This document shows positions 54,107-62,400 of a stretch of 64,000 nt of DNA, piece by piece. The notes beneath the pieces were generated by a model. That model searched no databases. It was not told the origin of the DNA and saw nothing but the letters and a program-made list of their open reading frames with translations. Position numbers and translations under genes: made by a program. Origin of the DNA: DATJOJ01 sp035507035 (GTDB lineage: Bacteria; Acidobacteriota; Terriglobia; Terriglobales; Acidobacteriaceae); contig DATJOJ010000063.1 of NCBI GenBank assembly GCA_035507035.1, positions 166,574 through 230,573 of the forward strand, written 5' to 3'. Numbering within the stretch: position 1 is the stretch's first letter; the number at the start of each line of letters is the position of its first letter.

Positions 54107-54259
54107 AACTCTGGTTGGTAAATCAAGGTCGTGTGAGGTTTAGGAATGCGCGTACGGCGCGAACGGGAAGATTTGAGAATCCGGTCAGGAGCGGGCAACG
54201 AAACATCCTCCCCCGCCACGAGCGCACAAGGCCGACCCGGTTTCCTGTCTGCCTTACAA

Positions 54260-55003
54260 CTAAATGCGCTTGTAGATGTTTTCGGGAATTGGGAATGTCC
54301 GCTGGTTCAACACCGCGCCCAGCACACGAACATTCGCCCCTTGAATGCTCTGAATGACGTCGCGCGTGGTATCGCGGCGGGTATGGTGCGCCTTCAGCAC
54401 GATCACCATTCCGTCGACCAGGTTGCCGAGGACAATTCCGTGGTTCGATGTGTTCAGTGAAGCAACATCCAAAAGCAGGTAGTCAAACTCGTTTGCCAGC
54501 TCTGTGAGCCGCATCTTCATGCGGTCGGAGGTCAGCAGGTCGGCTGAGGGCTCACACTCCGAGCCACAGCTGACGATCCACAGATTCCGCCGCATTTGTC
54601 GCGAATACTGACGAACCGGCCCGTCTCCCCGCAGGGCATCGGCCAGGCCATTGTGATTCTGCACTTTGAATTGGTCATGCAGGCATGGACGCCGCAGATT
54701 GCAGTCCACAATACAGACCGTGCGGGCTGTTTGGGACGCCAGAATTTCGCCCGCGTGCGCGCACATCCAAGTGGTACCGTTCCCTGATTCTGTGCCCGTG
54801 AACACGACCCGGCGAGGCGCTTCTGGCCCTCCCAGCAGAAACACCCGGTGCACCAGCTTGGTGATTTCTTCGCGAGCCATCCCGTCAATTTCCAGAGATG
54901 GCGCGAATACTTCCGGTACGGGTACGTTCGTAGGCGCTACTTCCTTCGTCAGCAGCACCTGCCCTTTGCCCACTTGATTGAGAAGCTCGAAGTTTCTACT
55001 CAT
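54260..55003 (-). CDS. CpsD/BY-kinase-like ATPase with degenerate Walker A
   Basis: A 247-residue protein with the fold and position of the cytoplasmic tyrosine kinase partner of Wzc: VVFTGTESGNGTTW (residues 66-79), VCIVDCNLRRP (Walker A'-like) and FDYLLLDVASL (Walker B-like). The Walker A lysine is replaced by T77, and Walker A' has DCN in place of DxD. There is no C-terminal tyrosine cluster. It is probably inactive as a kinase and may act as a regulatory scaffold. The 153-bp spacer to the next gene holds nothing I can identify. Confidence 0.75.
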   Translation of the reverse strand: MSRNFELLNQVGKGQVLLTKEVAPTNVPVPEVFAPSLEIDGMAREEITKLVHRVFLLGGPEAPRRVVFTGTESGNGTTWMCAHAGEILASQTARTVCIVDCNLRRPCLHDQFKVQNHNGLADALRGDGPVRQYSRQMRRNLWIVSCGSECEPSADLLTSDRMKMRLTELANEFDYLLLDVASLNTSNHGIVLGNLVDGMVIVLKAHHTRRDTTRDVIQSIQGANVRVLGAVLNQRTFPIPENIYKRI

Positions 55004-55115
55004 GGTGTCTGGTGAATCCCTTTCTTCGAAATCGCTTGATGGTTAGGCCTGGCGGGGAGGAGATTGTGATGAAGTGGCCCGCCTTCCACAGGAAAACGGG
55101 CCAAGGAAGCTTCCT

Positions 55116-56723
55116 TTAAGAATCGAGCGAACCGGACGAGATGCTGGACTCGTCTTCCAGTACGTGCGGGCGGTAGTGCCCGTTACCATTGCCGTTGCCG
55201 TTGCCATTCCCGTTCCCATTGCCGTTCATCGAATAGCCGCTTAAGCGATACGGCACAGCTGCCAGTAGCGGAACGTTGAGTGCCGTCGGCACTTCAGCAG
55301 GTGAGCGGAACGACGGATCGAGATATTCTTGCGCAAACACCAAGCCCAAACTTACCGTCGCTGCCACCAGGGTTCCAATGATCATGATCAGTATGGGCGA
55401 ACCGTAAGGTGTAGTCGGCACAACCGGTTCCTCGGCGACCGCCACGTTGAGGATTTGCGTGGTGTTCAACGCTTCGGTCATGCGCGCTTGTTCCCGCTTA
55501 TGCAGATACAACAGATAATTCTCTTCGTCGTTCTTCAAGTTGCGATAGAGATCCGACTCGATCAAGCCTTTCTGTTCCAGATCGCGGGCCTCATCTTGAT
55601 AGCGGTCGACGCTCGCCTGAGTGGCAACCAATTTCGCCTGCAAGCCGCTGTACTCAGCTTTCGCTTTGGCCAGCTCTTCGTTGATCCAGGAGTAGGTGGG
55701 GTTGCGATCCGTGGTTTCCTGCTTGATGGGCCGGGCTTCTTCCGAGGCGATCTGGTCCTGCGTTTCCGCAATCTCCTTGTCGACTTCCTTGACCAAGGGA
55801 TAATCGGGCTGGAACTTCATCAAGTACTCAGTCCGCTTCAACTGCAGGTTCATCAACGTGCTCTTGAGGTTCGACAACAGCGTGAAATCGTCTTGTTTCC
55901 ACGATGATGTGGTCAACCGCTGCGGCGTGGTTTCCGATTGCTTCTCCAAGGAGTGAATTCGTTCTTCTGTCGTCGCCAGGTCGGCACGGGTTTGCCGCAG
56001 GCTCGATTGGAATTCCGCCAGTTTGCCCAGAACGATGTCGCGGTTTACGTTGGGAGCGACGCCATCCCGTTGCTCAGAGAATTTCTTAATCTGATCTTCC
56101 GCTTCGCCCAAGTCTTTCTTGTACTGCTGGGCTTGCTGGTCGAAGAATTCGATCTGTCCAGGGGGATCAAACACTTTCTTGCGCTCTGCCAGATATGCGG
56201 TGCCGAGGGCCTGCAGAACCTGTGCCGCCATCTTCGGATCGCCGGACGTATAGCTCACCGTTATGACGTGGCTCTTGTTCACCGGTTCGATCTTGAGGCT
56301 GCCCTCCAGCGCATCAATCGCCTTCTGCATGCGCTTTTCTGGAGTGGCAGGGCCCAGGATGTATTCCGACAAACCTTTGTGCTTATCCAGTCCACAAGCA
56401 ATCACCACCTGCCGCGCCACGTCGGCGCTCTTCAGAATTTCAATCTCCGAGTTAATTTCTTCTTCAGAGACATCGGTTTTGGCAGGCGAGATCATGTGCG
56501 GATCGGCTGTTACCACCGGATCCTGGCGTTCGTGCGAGATGACGAACTTGGTCGAAGCATGGTACGGGTTCATCAATATCGCCAGGAAGGTCCCGATCAT
56601 GATCCCGATGAAGCAGATGACGGCGGTGCGCTTATGGCGGAACAGCACCGCGACCAGATCACGCATCGTGAAAGTAGCGATCGCGGGACCGCTATTGGAC
56701 AGCATCAATTGTTGATTGTTCAT
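55116..56723 (-). CDS. Wzc-like chain-length determinant (PCP family)
   Basis: A 535-residue inner-membrane protein. It has an N-terminal Wzz domain starting TMRDLVAVLFRHKRTAV and a first helix VICFIGIMIGTFLAIL. A long periplasmic coiled-coil (about residues 90-400, with QFFDQQAQQYKKDLGEAEDQ-type heptads) follows, then a second helix ILIMIIGTLVAATVSLGLVF. The C-terminal tail holds eight Asn-Gly pairs in a row. The kinase domain is a separate gene (54260). It controls polymer length and export with Wza. Confidence 0.88.
   Translation of the reverse strand: MNNQQLMLSNSGPAIATFTMRDLVAVLFRHKRTAVICFIGIMIGTFLAILMNPYHASTKFVISHERQDPVVTADPHMISPAKTDVSEEEINSEIEILKSADVARQVVIACGLDKHKGLSEYILGPATPEKRMQKAIDALEGSLKIEPVNKSHVITVSYTSGDPKMAAQVLQALGTAYLAERKKVFDPPGQIEFFDQQAQQYKKDLGEAEDQIKKFSEQRDGVAPNVNRDIVLGKLAEFQSSLRQTRADLATTEERIHSLEKQSETTPQRLTTSSWKQDDFTLLSNLKSTLMNLQLKRTEYLMKFQPDYPLVKEVDKEIAETQDQIASEEARPIKQETTDRNPTYSWINEELAKAKAEYSGLQAKLVATQASVDRYQDEARDLEQKGLIESDLYRNLKNDEENYLLYLHKREQARMTEALNTTQILNVAVAEEPVVPTTPYGSPILIMIIGTLVAATVSLGLVFAQEYLDPSFRSPAEVPTALNVPLLAAVPYRLSGYSMNGNGNGNGNGNGNGNGHYRPHVLEDESSISSGSLDS
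55179..55226 (-). repeat. Hexanucleotide repeat coding for eight Asn-Gly pairs
   Basis: Eight tandem 6-bp units vary around AACGGN/AATGGN near the Wzc C-terminus. Such short repeats can gain or lose units by slippage without breaking the frame. Confidence 0.7.
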
Positions 56724-56741
56724 AAACTTTTCCTCGCCGTT

Positions 56742-57464
56742 TTAGTAGGCCGCGTTGTAAGCCGACAAGCCTACGCCAGATGTGGGCAGAAACTGTCTGA
56801 CCTTGGAGAATCTGTTCTTGGGTACAAAGAGCATGTCTCCGGGATGCAGCACCGGATCTTCGCTCATGTCGTGCTTGCTTTCCATTTCTTTGAGGTTATA
56901 CAGCTTGGCCTCAGTCCACTGGGAGTTCAATCGCCGGTATAAAACGACCTGGGAATGCTTCGAGGCCTCGGTAAAACCGCCCGCCATCGCGATCGCCTCC
57001 GACAGGGTCACATCGCCCCGCAATTCAAATTTGCCGGGATGGCCGAGTTGACCATCCGCGATGAAATACGGCCGTTGGAAATCGCGGAGCACAACGGAAA
57101 TCAGTGGATCATGCAGGATCTTGCCATAGGTCAGCTTCAGCGTGTCCACTAACTGCGGCTCGGTCAAGCCCGCCACTTTGAGGTCGCCGACGTTGCGCAA
57201 CGTAATGTAGCCATCCGGTTGCACGGTCACGCCTGACTGGTTGTATTCCGGCGTCAGTTCGAAGGAAATATCGAACACATCGCTCTCTTTCAAGCGGTAA
57301 CGGTCGTCGCGCGGAGAAAAAGTCGGGTTCGTTCCGGCTGGCGCGGACTGGTTAGTCGTGGCAGCCACCGGCGCTGCTGCATTACTGGAATTTTGATTTT
57401 GCGCCGCGCACATCGCCGTTATCAGCACGACACCTGCGAAGCAACTCGCTAATTTATGCTTCAT
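56742..57464 (-). CDS. Wza-like polysaccharide export protein
   Basis: The start is taken at ATG 57464, which gives a proper signal peptide (MKHKLASCFAG...AMCAAQ); a TTG at 57488 is also open. About 240 residues. The Poly_export domain has YRLKESDVFDISF, VTVQPDGYITLRNVGDLKVAGLT and DPLISVVLRDF. A following SLBB-like domain has YFIADGQLGHPGKFELRGDVTLSEAIAMAGGF. It forms the outer-membrane/periplasmic export channel and pairs with Wzc. The signal lacks an obvious lipobox cysteine at the usual place. Confidence 0.88.
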   Translation of the reverse strand: MKHKLASCFAGVVLITAMCAAQNQNSSNAAAPVAATTNQSAPAGTNPTFSPRDDRYRLKESDVFDISFELTPEYNQSGVTVQPDGYITLRNVGDLKVAGLTEPQLVDTLKLTYGKILHDPLISVVLRDFQRPYFIADGQLGHPGKFELRGDVTLSEAIAMAGGFTEASKHSQVVLYRRLNSQWTEAKLYNLKEMESKHDMSEDPVLHPGDMLFVPKNRFSKVRQFLPTSGVGLSAYNAAY

Positions 57465-57545
57465 TGTCACTTTGTTTATCCCCCACAAAAACTTGAATAA
57501 GACTGGTTTGCTTAACTGATTATTCTTGAAACTGCGAAATCGCGC

Positions 57546-58070
57546 TTACGCCGGCTCGACGTCGTAGCCGTGAAGTCGTATTGCCAGGGAGCGCTGAATG
57601 AGATCGATCGAAATCACCAACATGCCGTCGCTCTTCTTGCCGACCAGAATTCCTTCCGTGCCTTCAAGCGATCCGCCGCGAATCCGCACTCGCTGTCCAA
57701 TTTTTAAGTACGGATGTGCGGCAAAGGGAATATCACTATTCAAAATCGTCTGCACCGATTCAATCTGCTCTTGCGGAATCGGGTTGCCCTGGCCGTGCGA
57801 TCCCACGAACCCCACCACTCCATCGGTGCGCAACACCTGCAAACGCGAGTCCGGCGCGTAAACCAGGTGGACGAAAGTGTAACCGGGAAAGAGCGGAAAC
57901 TGTACCAGTTTTTTGCGGTCGCTCCAGCGCCGCGTCTCGGTCAACATCGGTAAGAAGACTTCGATGCCTCGCTCTTCCAGTTGCCGCATCACCATCTTCT
58001 CGTGTCGCGAACGGGTCTGCAGGGCGTACCACTTCATGTCCTCGAGGGGCTGGCTTACCATCGCATCCAC
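57546..58070 (-). CDS. NusG-family transcription antiterminator (UpxY/RfaH-like)
   Basis: A 174-residue protein with an N-terminal NGN domain (KWYALQTRSRHEKMVMRQL, then QFPLFPGYTFVHL) and a C-terminal KOW domain (KIGQRVRIRGGSLEGTEGIL). Placed as the first gene of a polysaccharide operon, as UpxY proteins are in Bacteroides; these and RfaH let RNA polymerase read through long operons. The 37-kb locus downstream would need such help. An ops-like core occurs in its own leader and before the SGNH gene. Confidence 0.88.
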   Translation of the reverse strand: MDAMVSQPLEDMKWYALQTRSRHEKMVMRQLEERGIEVFLPMLTETRRWSDRKKLVQFPLFPGYTFVHLVYAPDSRLQVLRTDGVVGFVGSHGQGNPIPQEQIESVQTILNSDIPFAAHPYLKIGQRVRIRGGSLEGTEGILVGKKSDGMLVISIDLIQRSLAIRLHGYDVEPA

Positions 58071-58253
58071 TCTATCCGAAATTTGGACCGTAATCGTAGC
58101 TCCGCCCTCTCAGTCACATCCGTGACTTCTGAAAGTAACTTCCCTTGGTACTGAAGCCCCGCGTAGGAAGAACGGGGGCAATGACTTCCCCACGTCCAAC
58201 TTCGACGAAGCACTTGCGCGGCCAAAGGCATGTGGCCTACGCTAGCACAGCCG

Positions 58254-58261
58254 GTACCGCC
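58254..58261 (-). promoter_or_regulatory. ops-like element in the operon leader
   Basis: GGCGGTAC on the minus strand matches the ops core GGCGGTAG at 7 of 8 bases, about 190 nt before the antiterminator start codon. Confidence 0.3.
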
Positions 58262-58438
58262 CAAGCCAGTGAAAACTAAATACTTAGTACAAACCCACCG
58301 GGACCGCCCCACAGCCCTTTTCATCGTCCCGAGGGGAAGTGTGAAAACACCTGCACATTCTCTCCGGGTGGTTCGCCTGACAATTTGTCTGAAGGGGGGA
58401 TTTCGCTCCTAAAACCACAATGCGAAGAGAACGCGCAA

Positions 58439-58466
58439 AGTATAGTCACATTAATTGCAATGACAT
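58439..58466 (-). promoter_or_regulatory. Candidate promoter of the polysaccharide operon
   Basis: On the minus strand ATGTCA (58461-58466) and TATACT (58439-58444) are 16 bp apart. The -35 box is weak, as would suit an activated promoter. Confidence 0.35.
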
Positions 58467-58491
58467 ACACCCGCAAGAGGTCAATTCTCCT

Positions 58492-58507
58492 AGAGACGAA
58501 AGTCTCT
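58492..58507 (+). repeat. GAGAC-GAAA-GTCTC hairpin, second copy
   Basis: AGAGAC-GAAA-GTCTCT, a perfect 6-4-6 repeat followed by a run of T. It shares a 14-bp core with the hairpin at 25685-25710. On the minus strand it lies just upstream of the operon promoter. Confidence 0.6.
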
Positions 58508-58735
58508 TTTTGGTGGGGTAGAAAGCCTACATTAGCGATTGACTTTATTGTGGATAACAGGTTGTGAGCCTTGTCAAAAGTCGATGGGCGTCGGCGACTT
58601 CCGCCGATCCACCCAGAAATAATTACCCTCCGTGACGGTTTTCCCTCTCGCCTTGCGCAACGTGTAGTAGGACGCTTACGCTCCGTCGAGTACGCGCCAA
58701 TTGGAATACTTCAAAGACCGACCGAGGAGGCTTTC

Positions 58736-60460
58736 GTGAACCGCAAACTTTTTCGACCAATCCTAGTCGCCGCCCTATCCGCTCTCGCGCTGGCGGCAAG
58801 CACGCCTCGAGCCCACGCCCAGACCTATACCGTGCTCTACAACTTTGGCAACGTCAGTTGCGATCCCGAATTTCCCATGAACGTCGGGGCCATTGCCCAG
58901 GGCCGCGACGGCGATTTCTACACCACGACCCCCGCGGGCGGCTGCGACGTCAATGGCGCAGGTTTCAAAATGTCGCCCAGCGGAGGAATGACTCTCCTGC
59001 ACAGTTTTAATTACAGCGCGGGTGACGGCATCGGCCCGCAGAGCGGGCTGACCCTGTCAACCAACGGCACATTCTGGGGCACTACGGAAGGCGAAGACTT
59101 CTTCGACGGCAATGTCATCTTCTACATGACAGCGAGCGGCACGCTGACTGCGTTCAACGTTCTCGGCGGCGCCAACGGAGGCGAGCCCATCGCGCCACCG
59201 GTGCAGGGCATGGATGGCAACCTTTACGGCATGACTACTGCTGGCGGCAACACTTCTCTGTGCACCTATGGCGACGGCGGTTGCGGCGTGATTTACAAAA
59301 TTACGCCTGCCGGCAAGTTTGCCGTCATCCACACATTTGATCAGACCAACGGCGCTAACCCTGACGACGCACTGCTTCTGGGCACCGACGGGAATTTTTA
59401 TGGCACGGCATTTTATGGCGGCACCATCAACGGCAAATATAACGGCAACGGCGTGGTCTTCAAGGTCACGCCTTCTGGCGCCTACACTCCGCTCTATGTT
59501 TTCTGCGCCCAGCCGAACTGCCTCGACGGCGGCCAACCCGCTGCTGGCCTGGTTCAGGGAACCGACGGCAACTTTTATGGCACCACCCTCGTTGGCGGCA
59601 CTCACCTCTACTCGAACTTTTTCGGCGGAACGATTTTTAAACTTACCCCATCCGGCCAATATACGATCCTCTACAACTTCTGCTCTCAGCCCAGCTGCTC
59701 CGATGGCGGCAACGCGATTGGCGGGTTGATCCAGGGAACGGACGGCAACTTCTACGGCACAACCCAAGTGGGCGGCGCGAACGACAACGGCACCATCTTT
59801 CAGGTGACTCCCGAAGGCCAGTACACGGTGCTGCACAGCTTTGATTTCACCGACGGCAACGCCCCTGAGAGTCCGCTGACTCAGGGCACTGACGGAATCC
59901 TCTACGGGCAAACCTACGACGGAGGACTCGGCCCCTGCATCAATACCCGCTGCGGAGTTTTCTTCAGCCTCGACATGGGTCTTCCCTCTTACGCCGCGCC
60001 CGTCGCCTGGTATGGCGAGGTTGGCTCAACCGTCGAGATTCTCGGGCAAAATTTGAACACCGCGACCGGAGTTTCCTTCAACGGTACGCCGGCACAATTT
60101 AAGGCTCAAAGCAGCACGTTCCTGGAAGCCATGGTTCCGGCTGGAGCCACACTTGGCCCCATCAGGGTTTCGTCGCCGAAAGGCAATCTGGTCACCAAAG
60201 TTGCCTTTCGCGTGTTGCCGCACATCACGAATTTCACCCCCACCAGCGGAGCGGTTGGGCAACTCGTGACCATCAATGGCTCCGGCTTTACTCAGGCCAT
60301 CGGCGTCGGCTTCGGCGATACCAAGCCCGCGAAGTTCACCATCGTCTCCGATTCGGAGATCACAGCGACTGTGCCCACCGGAGCGAAGACTGGCCCGGTA
60401 GGCGTGGAAACCAAGAGCGGCACGGCGATCAGTAAGCAGGTGTTCACCCTCACGCAGTAA
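58736..60460 (+). CDS. Secreted GloVer-repeat protein with IPT/TIG domains
   Basis: The start is taken at GTG 58736 with GAGGAGG at 58724-58730; the upstream in-frame stretch to 58571 has no signal. 574 residues with a signal peptide ending STPRAHAQ. About nine GloVer (TIGR03803-type) repeats follow, each with GxDGNFYGTTxxGG then GTIFKxTPxGxxTxLYNF. At the C-terminus are two IPT/TIG-like Ig domains (from SYAAPVAWYGEVGSTVEILG and from ITNFTPTSGAVGQLVTINGSGF). Probably extracellular; function unknown. It is divergent from the polysaccharide operon. Confidence 0.82.
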   Translation: MNRKLFRPILVAALSALALAASTPRAHAQTYTVLYNFGNVSCDPEFPMNVGAIAQGRDGDFYTTTPAGGCDVNGAGFKMSPSGGMTLLHSFNYSAGDGIGPQSGLTLSTNGTFWGTTEGEDFFDGNVIFYMTASGTLTAFNVLGGANGGEPIAPPVQGMDGNLYGMTTAGGNTSLCTYGDGGCGVIYKITPAGKFAVIHTFDQTNGANPDDALLLGTDGNFYGTAFYGGTINGKYNGNGVVFKVTPSGAYTPLYVFCAQPNCLDGGQPAAGLVQGTDGNFYGTTLVGGTHLYSNFFGGTIFKLTPSGQYTILYNFCSQPSCSDGGNAIGGLIQGTDGNFYGTTQVGGANDNGTIFQVTPEGQYTVLHSFDFTDGNAPESPLTQGTDGILYGQTYDGGLGPCINTRCGVFFSLDMGLPSYAAPVAWYGEVGSTVEILGQNLNTATGVSFNGTPAQFKAQSSTFLEAMVPAGATLGPIRVSSPKGNLVTKVAFRVLPHITNFTPTSGAVGQLVTINGSGFTQAIGVGFGDTKPAKFTIVSDSEITATVPTGAKTGPVGVETKSGTAISKQVFTLTQ

Positions 60461-60555
60461 GCATGGGTACCTCGGGCTTCTTCGGTTACTCCGGGTAGTT
60501 AAGACGAATGCCCGGCGACCGCCTCAGCGCAATCACCGGGATTCGCGGCAACAAG

Positions 60556-61389
60556 TTAGTGCTGCATTCCCTGCGAGCTGAAGAATAGGAAGAAGTTCGA
60601 GCGAACCTCGACCGCCTCTTTCGCTGCTAAGGCTTCGGTTAGTTTGGCGTAAGAAGTGATGCCTGTGGTACCAGCTTCATTCGGCCAATCATTCGGGTCC
60701 ATTACAAGCACGGGAATAACTTCCCACCAGATGGCAGGCAGATTCAGGTCAGTGTTGAGTAGAACATGGCTGTGGTTGGGCGACGGTACAAAGAAGTTTG
60801 CTGGCGGCGGTGGCAGGTAACCAAGTTTCTCCAGGGCCGGTCCAAGATCAAGCCGCGAAGCGTGCATGGTGCAAGTGCCCGGCGGCAGGTTTGGATCAGG
60901 ACACTGGGTATAGACCAGGGGCTTGGCTTTAAATGCTTCGGGTAGCGCTCCGAACAACTTGATTAATGTGGCCCCCAGAGCTGGGCCGCAATTGGTGCCG
61001 GGAACAACATTGTTGCAGGAGATAGCATCATTAGCGTTTTGGTCATTGTCGGCGGAGAACATCGGTACCAGTACAAATAAGGGCTCGGTCGGGTCCTGAC
61101 CCTGCCCGTTAAGTCCAGTGGGATCGATGGAAGGCTGAATTGCGGCCTGACAGATAGGAATTTGAAATTCGGAAGGATCGGATTCTGCTTTGACTCCATT
61201 GAAGTTCAAGTCGTCGTTCGGTTGGTCCACACAATCGAAACTCTGCGTATAAGTGAATAAGAGGAGCTGGTTCGCGCCGTAGCCGAGGGTTTGATTGGGC
61301 TTTAGGTTAGGAGAATTTTGTGCCAAGGTGAGGCTGGAGGCGAGGCCGAGGATGAAGGTTCCCACAAGCCGACTTACTGGGGAGGTCAT
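60556..61389 (-). CDS. Secreted protein of unknown function
   Basis: A 277-residue protein with a signal peptide (FILGLASSLTLAQ) and GGAGTAAAG before the ATG. The mature part is rich in Asn, Asp, Pro and cysteines (FDCVDQPNDDLNFNG, CNNVVPGTNCGPALG, YTQCPDPNLPPGTCTMHASRLDLGP), suggesting disulfides and a binding fold. HSHVLLNTDLNLPAIWW and PVLVMDPNDWPNEAG stand out. I do not recognise a family. It lies between two GloVer-type genes on the opposite strand. Confidence 0.65.
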   Translation of the reverse strand: MTSPVSRLVGTFILGLASSLTLAQNSPNLKPNQTLGYGANQLLLFTYTQSFDCVDQPNDDLNFNGVKAESDPSEFQIPICQAAIQPSIDPTGLNGQGQDPTEPLFVLVPMFSADNDQNANDAISCNNVVPGTNCGPALGATLIKLFGALPEAFKAKPLVYTQCPDPNLPPGTCTMHASRLDLGPALEKLGYLPPPPANFFVPSPNHSHVLLNTDLNLPAIWWEVIPVLVMDPNDWPNEAGTTGITSYAKLTEALAAKEAVEVRSNFFLFFSSQGMQH

Positions 61390-61603
61390 TTTTCTTTACT
61401 CCGTACGTAGATTGACTTTCAGTGAAGTACGGACTGTCAGCCCTTGGTGGATTTAGTTTTGGAAGAAATTATCGTCGAAGCTGGGTCCATGCCGGACACA
61501 AGCACGTGGCGGGGCAAAGGAGGGCTGCCGGGCGGAGCAAAGATCCGCAGCAACGTAGGCGCGAGCGTCCCCGCACTCGCCGTCCTATAATGACGCCACA
61601 CGG

Positions 61604-62251
61604 ATGGAACCCGCCGCCTCTGAAAAACCTTTTGTCATTGGCATCGCCGGTCCATCCGGCGCGGGCAAGACTGAACTTGCCAGGTCGATCACGAGGGTTG
61701 TCCCTGCCACTCTGCTATCGCTCGATTCCTACTACCGCGACTTATCTCATCTCCCGTTGAGCGGACGAGTCAAACAGAATTTCGACGATCCCGCCATGAT
61801 CGACGACGCGCTGCTCTACGAACAACTGACCGCGCTGCTGCATCGCCAGCCGATCAATCGGCCGACCTACGATTTCAGTTGTCACACTCGCACGTCCGAA
61901 GCGCACATTCTCGAGCCGCACGGCATCATCGTTCTAGAAGGATTGTTTCTCTTGTATTGGGAGCACGCCCGCCACCTTCTCGATCTGAAAATCTATGTCA
62001 CTTCCGATGACAACACATGTTTCGAGCGCCGCCTTGCGCGCGACCTGCAAGAACGAGGCCGCACTCCCGAATCCGTCCGCCAGCAATATGACTCGACCGT
62101 TCGCGCCATGGCCGAACGCTACATCTATCCCACTCGCGCCTTCGCCGATCTGGTTGTCGAGGGCACTGACCCGCTGGACCAAACCACAGCTCGCGTGCTG
62201 GCTTTTATCGAAGACCAGATGAAGGCTCGCAACTGGCGGCATAACTGGTAG
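61604..62251 (+). CDS. udk: Uridine kinase
   Basis: A 215-residue P-loop kinase of the Udk/phosphoribulokinase family that makes UMP from uridine. Walker A is GIAGPSGAGKTEL. LLSLDSYYRDLSHLP holds the nucleoside-binding Asp and YYRD motif. NFDDPAMIDDALLYEQL, RPTYDFSCHTR and IIVLEGLFLLYWEHAR are the family blocks, and the lid has RRLARDLQERGRTPES. The 61390-61603 gap upstream has no gene. Confidence 0.82.
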   Translation: MEPAASEKPFVIGIAGPSGAGKTELARSITRVVPATLLSLDSYYRDLSHLPLSGRVKQNFDDPAMIDDALLYEQLTALLHRQPINRPTYDFSCHTRTSEAHILEPHGIIVLEGLFLLYWEHARHLLDLKIYVTSDDNTCFERRLARDLQERGRTPESVRQQYDSTVRAMAERYIYPTRAFADLVVEGTDPLDQTTARVLAFIEDQMKARNWRHNW

Positions 62252-62400
62252 CAGTCATAATTCTTGACCGCGCTATCCTTCGGGCTGATAATGCTGGTGC
62301 TCGGACAGCCGCAAGTTCCCCCTACCTGTAGGCCGTCGAGCAGGTTCCTGTCTCTCGGCTCAGTGGGCCGCGAATAGTTTATTCCGTACGGAGGTCTGCG

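Larger units (their letters stand above)
58071..58735. promoter_or_regulatory. Divergent regulatory region and long leader of the polysaccharide operon
   Basis: 665 bp with no gene. On the minus strand it carries the predicted promoter (58439-58466), a leader of about 360 nt with several inverted repeats (for example GGCCA/TGGCC at 58220-58237), and an ops-like core. On the plus strand it precedes the GloVer-repeat gene at 58736. Confidence 0.55.

Noticed and set aside
20972..58070. Exosortase/PEP-CTERM type polysaccharide locus
   Set aside because: No EpsH-like exosortase or PEP-CTERM tails were found; the export genes fit a Wzx/Wzy system.
59057..59911. 284-codon minus-strand frame inside the GloVer gene
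   Set aside because: Antisense shadow of a repetitive GC-rich gene; no start signal and no recognisable fold.
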